DNA of 64,000 nucleotides from UBA3792 sp045114775 (GTDB lineage: Bacteria; Bacillota; Clostridia; Christensenellales; CAG-138): positions 1-64,000 of the forward strand of contig JBGULC010000044.1 of the NCBI GenBank assembly GCA_045114775.1, given 5' to 3'. The position numbers were made by a program, and so were the translations under genes. Positions 17,215 to 25,436 of this stretch are shown in pieces. Positions within the stretch are counted from its first letter, which is position 1. Every line of letters starts with the position of its first letter. Below the pieces are notes generated by a model, which was not told where the DNA came from, ran no database searches, and worked only from the letters and a program-made list of their open reading frames with translations.

Positions 17215-18733
17215 ACCCGAAACAACAAACAAAACGCGTATCGCGTCCTTCTGCTACGCGATCCTTCTGACGGTCCTTGCCTACCTTCTTTGGACATCGA
17301 TATTTCAGCAAAACACTTTGCTATTCTGGATCTCCGCTGCAGTATTGTTTACCGCAACGCTGATCTTCGGTCTGGTGCTCGGTGCAAAGCCCAATCCGGT
17401 CAACTGCGCTCTGTATCTATGCGGCGTCGTCTATGCCATGCACGCGTGGATCAACGGACTGTATTTTGCGTCGCTGTATGTCTACGCGCATGCGATCGTT
17501 TTGACTTACGCGCTGTTTGTGCTGTCGCTATTCGGCAATCACAATCGCGCGCTCCGTACCGGAACGTTTATTCTCGATGCGATCAAGGCGGTATTTATCT
17601 ATCCCTTTATTCGATTCGTGACCTATTTTACGTCGCTGTTCCATTGGAAGGAGCGTTCCAAACGCATCTGCAAGACGGTCCTGTTCGTGCTGATCGGCGT
17701 CGCAGCCGCGCTTATCCTCGGATTGATCGCGATCGCTCTGCTGTCGTTTGATTCGCGATTCGCTGCGCTTGTCAAGATCGACTTTCAATTGGAGGATGTG
17801 CCGGAAGCGTTCCTGAAGCTGCTCCTGTCCGTCCCTGCCGCTGCGATCCTTTTCTCCGCATTCCGTTCCTCCCGGGAAAAGAAGCTTGACGCGTTTTCCA
17901 CGCCGGAAAAAGCGGATGCGATCGGCAGCCGGGTCAAAAAGATCCCTTCGGTCGTCTTCCTGATCCCGGCGATCACGCTGCTTGCGATCTACGGCTTATT
18001 CTTCTTCTCGCAATGGGATATTTACACCGGCGCGTTCTCCGGCGTTCTGCCTGAAGAATACACGGCTGCGGAATACGCCCGCAGCGGGTTCTTTGAGCTC
18101 TGCGCCGTCGCCGCGATCAACGCCGCGCTGTGCACCTCCTTCACCGTGTTTGCCCGCAGATCAAACAGTGCGTGGAACGTTGTGAAAAAGATCGTCAACA
18201 CGCTCTTTGCGGTTGCAACGCTGATTCTGATCGCGACCGCACTGTCGAAGCTTGCGCTGTATATTCAGCGATTCGATCTCACCTATACTCGTTTCTTCGT
18301 AGCGATCCTGCTGTTCCTGTTTGCGGTAGGGTTCATCACGCTGATCCTGTCGCAATGGATCCGGCGGGTCCGGGTCATGCCCGTTCTGATCGTATGCGTT
18401 GCGCTCCTGCTGCTTGCCGCTCCGTTCTGCAATGTGCGCGGACGGATCGCAAAGTATAATGTTGACGCCTATCTCCAAAGAGCGGAACAGGGCACGGTCG
18501 ACAATCGGATCGACTGCAATTATCTGTTCGATGATCTGGGCGACGCGGCGATTCCCGAAGCCGTCCGTCTTTTGGAATCCGGCAAGCTCAAGGAAAATGA
18601 TGTACAGCTGGTTTACACACTTCTGCAATCAAAACACGCTCATTTACAAGAGCTTGAATCCTCCGGCCACACGCTCGCAAGCCGCCGCGCGTTGAAAACG
18701 CTCGAGGATTTCTTCAACAGGACCCAACCCTGA
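17180..18733 (+). CDS. polytopic membrane protein, DUF4153/DUF4173 type
   Basis: Protein of about 517 residues with roughly ten membrane helices and a soluble C-terminal tail of about 80 residues. The stretch EYARSGFFELCAVAAIN is typical of the DUF4153/DUF4173 families, whose function is unknown. The start is uncertain: the ATG of MEQLSIPQ lies about 14 bases after GGAG, longer than usual. It overlaps the Xre gene and is presumably co-expressed. A hairpin terminator follows. Confidence 0.7.
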   Translation: MEQLSIPQTNSEPETTNKTRIASFCYAILLTVLAYLLWTSIFQQNTLLFWISAAVLFTATLIFGLVLGAKPNPVNCALYLCGVVYAMHAWINGLYFASLYVYAHAIVLTYALFVLSLFGNHNRALRTGTFILDAIKAVFIYPFIRFVTYFTSLFHWKERSKRICKTVLFVLIGVAAALILGLIAIALLSFDSRFAALVKIDFQLEDVPEAFLKLLLSVPAAAILFSAFRSSREKKLDAFSTPEKADAIGSRVKKIPSVVFLIPAITLLAIYGLFFFSQWDIYTGAFSGVLPEEYTAAEYARSGFFELCAVAAINAALCTSFTVFARRSNSAWNVVKKIVNTLFAVATLILIATALSKLALYIQRFDLTYTRFFVAILLFLFAVGFITLILSQWIRRVRVMPVLIVCVALLLLAAPFCNVRGRIAKYNVDAYLQRAEQGTVDNRIDCNYLFDDLGDAAIPEAVRLLESGKLKENDVQLVYTLLQSKHAHLQELESSGHTLASRRALKTLEDFFNRTQP

Positions 18734-18755
18734 ATTCAACTCTGTTCAGTACAGT

Positions 18756-18785
18756 AAAAGCGCCCCGGTCGGAGCGCTTTTCGTT
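18756..18785. terminator. bidirectional terminator between DUF4173 and dCMP deaminase genes
   Basis: AAAAGCGC/GCGCTTTT stem with a ten-base loop, T-rich on both strands. It serves two convergent transcripts. Confidence 0.8.
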
Positions 18786-18794
18786 TGCTTTCAG

Positions 18795-19292
18795 TCATAC
18801 CTTGCTCTCGTCAAAATCGATCAGGATCGAATCGCGCTTCGGAACAAGCTTCCGAAGCCGCACGCCCGCGGCGTTGAACAGGCGCTTGCTGGCGCGGTTC
18901 ATGGGCGTATTGTTATACTTATCGGACAGATACACGACCTCCTTGATGCCGCACTGGATGATCGCCTTTGCGCATTCGTTGCAAGGGAACAGCGCGACAT
19001 AGATGCGGCAGCCCTGCAGCGATGCGCCGTCGTTGTTCAGGATCGCGTTCAGCTCGGCGTGGCAGACGTACGGGTACTTCGTATCGTACGGATCGCCCTC
19101 GCGATCCCACGGAAACTCGTCATCGCTGCAGCCGATCGGAAAGCCGTTGTAGCCGACCGACATGATCTTGTTGTTCTCGTTGACGATGCATGCGCCGACC
19201 TGCGTGCTCGGGTCTTTGCTGCGGTACGAGGACAGCAGCGATACGCCCATAAAGTATTCATCCCAGGAAAGATAATCCGTGCGTTTATTCAT
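18795..19292 (-). CDS. deoxycytidylate (dCMP) deaminase
   Basis: Zinc enzyme of 165 residues that converts dCMP to dUMP for thymidylate synthesis. The zinc site is HAELNAIL, with HAE as ligand and proton shuttle, plus PCNECAK. The extra loop after YNGFPIG fits the ComEB/dCMP deaminase group rather than tRNA deaminases. It has a GGGGG-type ribosome site and lies 12 bases after scpB, so it is the last gene of M50-scpA-scpB-dCMP deaminase. Confidence 0.92.
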   Translation of the reverse strand: MNKRTDYLSWDEYFMGVSLLSSYRSKDPSTQVGACIVNENNKIMSVGYNGFPIGCSDDEFPWDREGDPYDTKYPYVCHAELNAILNNDGASLQGCRIYVALFPCNECAKAIIQCGIKEVVYLSDKYNNTPMNRASKRLFNAAGVRLRKLVPKRDSILIDFDESKV

Positions 19293-19304
19293 AATGTCCC
19301 CCTA

Positions 19305-19838
19305 TCAGACGGTTTCGATGGTTTCCGGCTCCTCCAAAGGAAGCGTCGGCAGCTCGGAAAGGTTATGCAGCCCGAACTTATGCAAAAATGTGTCGGTCGT
19401 GGCGTAAAGCATCGGCTTGCCGATCACGTCCTTCCGGCCGACGGCGGCAATCAAGCCGAGCTTTTGAAGCTGATTCACCGCATATTCGCAGCGTACGCCG
19501 CGGACGGATTCGATCTCGGCGCGCGTGACCGGCTGCTTGTAGGCGATCACGGCGAGCGTCTCCATGATCGACTGTGAAACGCTCTTTTTCTGCTCCGGCT
19601 GCAACAGCGCCTCGACATACTTGATGTAATCGCGATTCGAAATGAGCTGTGCGGTATCGTTTGTCGTCAGCAGGCAGATCCCGCGGCCTTCGTCGCGATA
19701 GGTCGTTTCCATCTCATAGAGCAGCGCTTTGACCGAAGCTTCGTCCTGTTCAAGTACGCGTGCGATCTCGGTGATCAGCACCGGCTCGCCCGCAACGAAC
19801 AGCATACACTCTATGATCGACGCCTTTCTCTTTTCCAT
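19305..19838 (-). CDS. scpB: segregation and condensation protein B
   Basis: Accessory subunit of the SMC-ScpAB condensin, 177 residues with two winged-helix domains. Recognisable pieces are IIECMLFVAGEPV at the N-terminus and VIAYKQPVTRAEIESVRG in the middle. In the complex, dimeric ScpB binds ScpA and regulates the SMC ATPase. Its ATG overlaps the scpA stop codon by one base (TGATG), so the two are translated in a coupled way. Confidence 0.95.
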   Translation of the reverse strand: MEKRKASIIECMLFVAGEPVLITEIARVLEQDEASVKALLYEMETTYRDEGRGICLLTTNDTAQLISNRDYIKYVEALLQPEQKKSVSQSIMETLAVIAYKQPVTRAEIESVRGVRCEYAVNQLQKLGLIAAVGRKDVIGKPMLYATTDTFLHKFGLHNLSELPTLPLEEPETIETV

Positions 19839-20605
19839 CAGTCCTCAACCTCATCCATATAAACGGTCTCGCTGTCGCCTTCCTGCAGCGCTTTCGCGCG
19901 AATGTAGATCGGTGCAAACGTTGCGCCCTGCGTGATATGCACTTCGCCCCTCGCGAGCATTTCCAAAAGCGCCATAAAGGTCACGACCTTTTCCATCCGC
20001 GTGCTTGCGTCCGTAAACAGGTCCGTAAAACGAACGCGGCCTTCCTTGAGCTTCGTCCGAAGATGCACGACGCGGTCGCGTACCGTGAACGTATCGGGAC
20101 GAACGTTCTGTGTTTTGTCCTGCTTATCCTCCGTCTCGTTCTCGCGGTTCAGAATATCCAGAAACGCGCTGTACAGCGAGTCGATCGTCGCGTTCCTGAG
20201 TTCAAACTTCTGTGGCGGAAGCACGACGTCCTCCGGAAGCCGCGCAAAGGACTTGTTTGCTTCCTCCAAGCGCTCATGCAGCTCCTCGGAGGCGGCCTTG
20301 AACGCCTTATACTCGCGCAGCTGACGCAGCAGCGCTTCCTGCGGGTCCTCCTCTTCCTCGTCCTCGACCGGCGGACGCGGCAGAAGGCTTCTCGATTTGA
20401 TCAGAAGAAGCTGCGCGGCGACCGTCAGAAACGAGCTGGCGCGATCCATATCGAGATCACTAAGATCGTCCATATACGCAAGATACTGCGCGGTGATCTC
20501 CGAAACGAAGATATCCTCGATATTGATCTCGGCCTTGTCGATGAGGTGCAGCAAAAGATCGAGCGGCCCTTCGAATTGTGAAAGCGAAACGCGATATTCT
20601 TCCAT
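19838..20605 (-). CDS. scpA: segregation and condensation protein A (kleisin)
   Basis: Kleisin of 255 residues that bridges SMC heads and binds ScpB. The N-terminus carries the family pattern FEGPLDLLLHLIDKAEINIED; an acidic linker (EDEEEEDPQEA) lies near the middle and a winged helix at the C-terminus. It follows the M50 protease gene by six bases and overlaps scpB. smc itself is not in the window. Confidence 0.95.
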   Translation of the reverse strand: MEEYRVSLSQFEGPLDLLLHLIDKAEINIEDIFVSEITAQYLAYMDDLSDLDMDRASSFLTVAAQLLLIKSRSLLPRPPVEDEEEEDPQEALLRQLREYKAFKAASEELHERLEEANKSFARLPEDVVLPPQKFELRNATIDSLYSAFLDILNRENETEDKQDKTQNVRPDTFTVRDRVVHLRTKLKEGRVRFTDLFTDASTRMEKVVTFMALLEMLARGEVHITQGATFAPIYIRAKALQEGDSETVYMDEVED

Positions 20606-20611
20606 AATACG

Positions 20612-21304
20612 TCAGTGCAGCATGATCAGAATCACAAGGTCGTTCAGCTTGCCGATCAGCCACATGGAAAGCTCATAAGCAGGATAGAAATCGAATACCC
20701 GCATCAGAATAAAGATGCCGATCAGAATGAACGTTCCGTATCTGCGCAGAAACAGAAGGACCTTCATCGGAAGCCGTTTTGCGAAGAGCAGCTCAAAGAT
20801 GTGATATCCGTCCAACGGATAGATCGGCAGCAGGTTGAAGATGATCAGCGTGAGATTCAGGATGATGCCGAACTGCAGGATGAGCCAGAGATACTCGTTG
20901 CCGAGCCAGGAATCCGGATTCTTGACATAGAGGCATCCGAACAGCACAAAAAGCCCGGAAAAGACGATCACAAGGAGCAGATTCATCGTCACGCCGGCAA
21001 GCGATACGATCGCCTCTCCCTTCTTGAAATTCCGGAAATTGCGCGAATTGACGGGGACAGGCTTTGCCCAGCCGAAGCCCGCAAGCAGGATCGCTAGAAA
21101 GCCGATCGGATCGATGTGTTTCAAAGGATTCAGCGTCATGCGCCCCATATTCCTTGCGGTATCGTCTCCGCAAAGATGCGCCGCGTATGCGTGTCCCCAT
21201 TCATGCAGCGTGAGGCTTAACAGCATGATCGGCAGCAGACAGGCAAGCTGCTTCAGAAACCCGATCGGGTCGTTTATGATGGATGAAAGGTTAAATAAAA
21301 TCAT
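20612..21304 (-). CDS. M50-family (site-2 type) membrane zinc protease
   Basis: Membrane metalloprotease homologue of 230 residues. Zinc ligands are HEWGH near residue 35 and the second motif NPLKHIDPIG, with about five membrane segments. The family includes site-2 proteases, and this short form is widespread next to scpA in Clostridia with no assigned substrate. The only sensible start is the ATG of MILFNLSS. It has no ribosome site, and its promoter sits so close that the mRNA should begin at the ATG. First gene of the scpAB operon. Confidence 0.88.
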   Translation of the reverse strand: MILFNLSSIINDPIGFLKQLACLLPIMLLSLTLHEWGHAYAAHLCGDDTARNMGRMTLNPLKHIDPIGFLAILLAGFGWAKPVPVNSRNFRNFKKGEAIVSLAGVTMNLLLVIVFSGLFVLFGCLYVKNPDSWLGNEYLWLILQFGIILNLTLIIFNLLPIYPLDGYHIFELLFAKRLPMKVLLFLRRYGTFILIGIFILMRVFDFYPAYELSMWLIGKLNDLVILIMLH

Positions 21305-21310
21305 AGCTGT

Positions 21311-21339
21311 ATTATAACCGAAAAAGCGAGGGTTTGCAA
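21311..21339 (-). promoter_or_regulatory. promoter of M50-scpA-scpB-dCMP deaminase, predicted leaderless
   Basis: TTGCAA, a 17-base spacer and TATAAT on the minus strand, then six bases to the ATG. The -35 box lies inside the hairpin that terminates the upstream gene. Confidence 0.65.
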
Positions 21340-21357
21340 GTGCAAATCCCCCGCTCG
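21321..21357 (-). terminator. terminator of the degenerate carboxypeptidase gene
   Basis: Hairpin with a TTTGCA/TGCAAA upper stem and a GC-rich imperfect lower stem, followed on the minus strand by TTTTT. Confidence 0.65.
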
Positions 21358-21381
21358 ACGCAATCGTTTGCAGGACCGTTT

Positions 21382-22506
21382 TCAATCGCTCAGAAACGCC
21401 GAAAACACACGTTTTAATATTTCGGAAAAGCCGTTTGCGGAGATCGGCGCCGCCGGATACAGCGCGGCTTCGATCAGCAGCGCGCCGTCCGGCCCGTAAT
21501 AAGAGATCGTTCCGACCGCATGCTCCGGATCGAGCGGCGCTGTGAGCGTTTCCGGCAGGTCGACCTTCTTTTGCGGTTCTCCGTCGCTTTTCTTCATCAG
21601 CAGAACGTAACGGTCCTTAGCAAACAGATCCACGGATGCAACGTCGCCGCCTTCCACCGGATACTGTTCCAGAACCGGCTCGTCGGGATCGCATACCGTG
21701 ACGTATCGGTAGTTTGCAAACGCTTCTTCCAGAAGCTTCGAGGCCGTGTCAAAACGTGTTTTGCTGTTCTGCGCGCCGATGATCGCGCAGAGATAGGTCG
21801 TCTCGCCGCGCTTGCAGGCAAATATGCCGCAGTAACCGTCCGTATTTGAGCTGCCCGTAAACAGGCCGATGCATCCGGGCAGCGACGTCAGAAGCTTGTT
21901 TGCGCTTGCGAGCTCGGTTTTTCGTCCGTCTGCATGCTCGAGCATACAGTATTTCTGCGAGCAGTATTTCAAAAACGTCGGGCTTTCGGCGGCAAGCTCT
22001 CCGAGCGCGCAGAGTTCCTTGCAGGAAAACGTCATGTACGTGCCCATACATTCCGGCAGATCTTTACTGATCCCTGCCGATCGCATCAGCAGCGTAATGT
22101 TTTCAAGAAATACGTCCTCGGATCCGAACGCATGTTCGGCAAGCGCATAGATCGCGTCGCCCGCCGAGATCATCACCGCCGCGCGGACCAGCTCCTCCGC
22201 AGCGATCGTCTCTCCTTTTTTCAGATACGCCGAAGGCCCGCCGACCGAGGCTGCCTTTGCGCTGACGGACACGGAAGCGGCGCCGTCGATCAGTCCTTTA
22301 TCAAACGCGCTGCAGAGCGTCAGAACCGCCGGAAGCTTGGTCAGCCCCGCGACATTCAGCCATTCGTCCGCATTGGATTCCGCAAGCACGCGATCGGAAT
22401 GCAGCGGTTTGACGCAATAGGCGATCGAAGCCTGATCCGCCGAAGTAACGGGAACAAACGACAACACGATCGCAAGCGCGATCAGAAAACCAAAACATCT
22501 GCGCAT
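21382..22506 (-). CDS. degenerate S11 D-Ala-D-Ala carboxypeptidase homologue (predicted inactive)
   Basis: Exported protein of 374 residues with a signal peptide (about 1-23) and the overall layout of DacF-type penicillin-binding proteins. All three active-site motifs are changed. SxxK has become GLTK (Gly54 replaces the nucleophile), SxN has become SAG (114-116), and KTG has become FTG (216-218). The frame is intact and regulated by its own signals, so it looks like a maintained pseudoenzyme rather than a decaying gene. The start is the second ATG, with good spacing from GGAGG. A role in binding peptidoglycan or partners is only a guess. Confidence 0.75.
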   Translation of the reverse strand: MRRCFGFLIALAIVLSFVPVTSADQASIAYCVKPLHSDRVLAESNADEWLNVAGLTKLPAVLTLCSAFDKGLIDGAASVSVSAKAASVGGPSAYLKKGETIAAEELVRAAVMISAGDAIYALAEHAFGSEDVFLENITLLMRSAGISKDLPECMGTYMTFSCKELCALGELAAESPTFLKYCSQKYCMLEHADGRKTELASANKLLTSLPGCIGLFTGSSNTDGYCGIFACKRGETTYLCAIIGAQNSKTRFDTASKLLEEAFANYRYVTVCDPDEPVLEQYPVEGGDVASVDLFAKDRYVLLMKKSDGEPQKKVDLPETLTAPLDPEHAVGTISYYGPDGALLIEAALYPAAPISANGFSEILKRVFSAFLSD

Positions 22507-22509
22507 GAT

Positions 22510-22533
22510 CATACCCTCCTTTCAAAGGGTATG
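22510..22533 (-). promoter_or_regulatory. hairpin overlapping the ribosome site of the degenerate carboxypeptidase
   Basis: Eight-base inverted repeat CATACCCT/AGGGTATG with an eight-base loop on the minus strand. The AGGAGG ribosome site lies half in the loop and half in the 3' arm. Confidence 0.45.
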
Positions 22534-22545
22534 ACGGTACATGCA

Positions 22546-22570
22546 TAAAAAGACGCCGTTTCGCGGCGTC
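22546..22570 (-). terminator. terminator of the murB-to-rlmL-like operon
   Basis: GACGCCG/CGGCGTC stem with a five-base loop, then TTTTTATG on the minus strand, directly after the RlmL-like gene. Confidence 0.85.
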
Positions 22571-22576
22571 AGAGCG

Positions 22577-23686
22577 TTAATTTCGGCTTGCAAAGTATTG
22601 ATAGACCGTACAGACCATCCCGCCGTTACTTAGCTTTCTGCGCTTATCTGCGGGCTTTCCGTAGATCGTTTCAAAGTCGCGGTTCGATGTGATGACGTTG
22701 ATCTGCCAATCGGGAATGCGGTCGAACACGGTGCGCATCTCGCGATAGAGCGCCTTCACGGACTTCTGATCGGACAGACGTTCGCCGTACGGAGGATTGC
22801 AGATCAGTACGCCGTTATGCCAATTCGTTGTGAGTTCCTTGACCGGACGCACCTTCCAATCGAGCATAACGCCCGCCTTCTTGGCGTGCTTCTTGCACAG
22901 ATCGATGCAATGCGGATCGATATCCGAACCCGTGATGCAAAGCGGATCGTTTTTCCGAACATCGTTCGCTTCTTCCCTCGCCGCACGGAATACGGCCGGA
23001 TCGAGGAACTTCCATTGCTCTGCGGCAAACGAACGGTTCAGAGAGGGCGCGATATTGTTTGCGATCATTGCGGCTTCGATCGGGATCGTGCCGGAGCCGC
23101 ACATCGGGTCGATGAGCGGCGTATCGGGGAAAAAGCGTGAAAGCAGGATCAGCCCGGCGCCGAGCGTTTCCGAAAGCGGCGCAGGGACGTTGTAGGTGCG
23201 ATAGCCGCGGCGCGACAGTCCTGCGCCGCAGCAATCGAGCGCAAGCGTCACTTCGTCTCGCAGAATGCCGACTTCGACGATCACTTCCTCTTCGGTTTCG
23301 GGGATCGTATTGACGCGGTAAGCGGTCTTCAGGGACTCTACGATCGCTTTTTTGACGATGCTTTGACAGTCCGACACCGAAAACAGCGTGCTCTTGGCGC
23401 TCTTGCCGTTGACATGGATGCGCGAGCGCGGCGAGAGATACCGGTTCCACGGCAGCGCCTTTGTCTGTTCGAACAGCGATTCAAACGTATCGGCGCGGAA
23501 GGAGCCGACGCTCAGGAACAGACGCTCCGCGGTCCGAAGCCACAGCAGCGCCTTTGCCATCTCTTCAAAGCCGCCTCGGAACTTCACGCGCGCATCGAGC
23601 GTCTCGGTATCGAGGATGCCGAGCTTGTGCAGCTGAAACGCGACGGTCGACTCCAGCCCGATCTTTGCGGTTGCGATGAACTCCAT
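22577..23686 (-). CDS. THUMP-domain RNA (guanine-N2)-methyltransferase, RlmL/YpsC-like
   Basis: SAM-dependent methyltransferase of 369 residues. The N-terminal half carries a THUMP-type RNA-binding region (about 50-155). The Rossmann domain has DPMCGSGTIPIEAA and the catalytic NPPYGERL. This matches the N-terminal half of E. coli RlmL and the Bacillus YpsC group, expected to make m2G in 23S rRNA. The exact target is inferred from the family. Last gene of the murB operon, one base after the TPR gene, followed by a terminator. Confidence 0.88.
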   Translation of the reverse strand: MEFIATAKIGLESTVAFQLHKLGILDTETLDARVKFRGGFEEMAKALLWLRTAERLFLSVGSFRADTFESLFEQTKALPWNRYLSPRSRIHVNGKSAKSTLFSVSDCQSIVKKAIVESLKTAYRVNTIPETEEEVIVEVGILRDEVTLALDCCGAGLSRRGYRTYNVPAPLSETLGAGLILLSRFFPDTPLIDPMCGSGTIPIEAAMIANNIAPSLNRSFAAEQWKFLDPAVFRAAREEANDVRKNDPLCITGSDIDPHCIDLCKKHAKKAGVMLDWKVRPVKELTTNWHNGVLICNPPYGERLSDQKSVKALYREMRTVFDRIPDWQINVITSNRDFETIYGKPADKRRKLSNGGMVCTVYQYFASRN

Positions 23687-23687
23687 A

Positions 23688-25436
23688 TCAGGTCCCCTTC
23701 TGCATCGTCATAAAGATGCGCTTCAATGCGTTTTCCAGCCGCCGGGAGGTCACGTCGAATACATCCATCAGAACGTCCGGCTTGATCGAAGCGTCGTTCA
23801 GCGCGCCGAGTCCCATCATCACAAACGCTGCGGCAAGCGCATCCTCCTGCGCCCTCGTAATGTGCGGGAGCTTTCCGTCCGGGAAACAGGACAGATAGTA
23901 GAAGAATATGCGGGATGTGACGTCCGTGAACTGCTCCGGGACCTTCAAGTCGCGATAGCGGATATCCTCGTGAAGCATGCTCTCAAATCCGTTGATCATG
24001 CCGAGGATCGCGTCGTAGCTGACCGGCAGCGTTTCCGGCATGCGCATCGGACGAACGATTCCGTACTGCCATTCGCCCTGATAGTACAGCGAAAACGGAG
24101 GCTTCGCTTCCATGCCGAGCAGCAGACCGAAAACAAACTGCTTGTCCTCGTCGGTCTGATCAAAACGGATCAAAAACGAGCGCAGGACCCGTTCCGTTTC
24201 CGGCGTGCCGATAACGGACAGCATCTTCGCCGTACCGCGCAGGGACGGCGAGAGCGGGCTGAAAAGCGACCACTTGAGGATCGCGCGAAACTCCTTATCG
24301 TTCGTCCATGTCTGTTTGATCGCTTCGACGCCCGCTGTCGCGAGATCGCGGATCCGCCGCTGTCGTGCGATCGCTTCACGGATCGGAACGTCGTAATGGA
24401 TCGACCAGGCGCGCTTGAAATCGGCTTCGGAATCCTCGCGGATATGCTTTTTATAGTACGATGCGACCGAATCGCTCTCATCGCGCAAAACGAGTTCTTC
24501 ATAGATCGTCTCTGCTTCGCGCTTTCTGCCCTGCACATAGTAACAGAAAGCAAGCTGGTGCAGCATTTCGATATCGTAAGGCATGGAATCGCGCAGCAGT
24601 TCAAGCGCTCCTTGCGCGCGCGTGTAGTCTCCGATCTCCATCAGGATCGGCGCCGCATATCCAAGCTCCTCCGGCGAACAATCCTCGTCGATGATGATCT
24701 TTTTGCTCTGCTCCAGCGCTTCCTGCTCCTGCTTCTGGATATGATAGATCAGCGTCATCAACGCATTGCCCCGGACCGATCTGCTGTTTCGCTTGAACAG
24801 ATTGAACAGGCGCTTTCTCGCTTCGTCATACTCGCGCATCGAAAACAGCATCATCGCGATCTCCATGTCGAGCATTTCGCTGTCGCTGTACCGTTCGGAA
24901 AGCTCTAAAAGCATCCGAAGACCGGAATCGTCGTTACAGGACAGATGCTTTGCCTTCGCATGATGAATCCCATCCAGCAGCGCGAGGTCCTCGCCCTGCA
25001 TAAGTCCTATCTGCGCTTCCAGTTCCGGCTCGTCCTCGATCAGCTCCAGCATATCCATCGCACGATCGCAATACGGGCCTTTCGGATCGTTTTCGATACA
25101 GATCCTGCAGCATTGCTTTGCCGCCTGAAACTCCTCAAGCCCCATAAAATTCGAAGCGATTCCGAAGACGATCTCCGGATCGTTTTCCGTGGAGGATTTC
25201 AGCGCGCACATAAGCACCGTCAGACTTTCTTCAAAGCGGCGCATACGATGCAGTGTTTCCGCAAACGCGAGAACATACTGCTCGTTCTCGGGCTCCATTT
25301 CATAGGCCTTTCTGAGAAACTGCTCCGCCCGGACAAGATCCTCCGGCGTATCGAGATATTTATTTCCGCGCTGATAATAGAATTGCGCGTTCTGCTGAAA
25401 CGGAACGATCACGCCCGTTTCGCGGTCATTGTTCAT
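23688..25436 (-). CDS. TPR-repeat protein of unknown function
   Basis: Cytoplasmic protein of 582 residues with no signal peptide. The first ~330 residues are helical repeats of tetratricopeptide type, such as AEQFLRKAYEMEPENEQYVL and AETLHRMRRFEESLTVLMCA. The C-terminal ~250 residues are helical without a family I recognise. It overlaps hslO by 11 bases and precedes the RlmL-like gene by one base, so it is co-translated with a redox chaperone and an rRNA methyltransferase. TPR folds usually mediate protein contacts; no partner can be named. Confidence 0.7.
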   Translation of the reverse strand: MNNDRETGVIVPFQQNAQFYYQRGNKYLDTPEDLVRAEQFLRKAYEMEPENEQYVLAFAETLHRMRRFEESLTVLMCALKSSTENDPEIVFGIASNFMGLEEFQAAKQCCRICIENDPKGPYCDRAMDMLELIEDEPELEAQIGLMQGEDLALLDGIHHAKAKHLSCNDDSGLRMLLELSERYSDSEMLDMEIAMMLFSMREYDEARKRLFNLFKRNSRSVRGNALMTLIYHIQKQEQEALEQSKKIIIDEDCSPEELGYAAPILMEIGDYTRAQGALELLRDSMPYDIEMLHQLAFCYYVQGRKREAETIYEELVLRDESDSVASYYKKHIREDSEADFKRAWSIHYDVPIREAIARQRRIRDLATAGVEAIKQTWTNDKEFRAILKWSLFSPLSPSLRGTAKMLSVIGTPETERVLRSFLIRFDQTDEDKQFVFGLLLGMEAKPPFSLYYQGEWQYGIVRPMRMPETLPVSYDAILGMINGFESMLHEDIRYRDLKVPEQFTDVTSRIFFYYLSCFPDGKLPHITRAQEDALAAAFVMMGLGALNDASIKPDVLMDVFDVTSRRLENALKRIFMTMQKGT

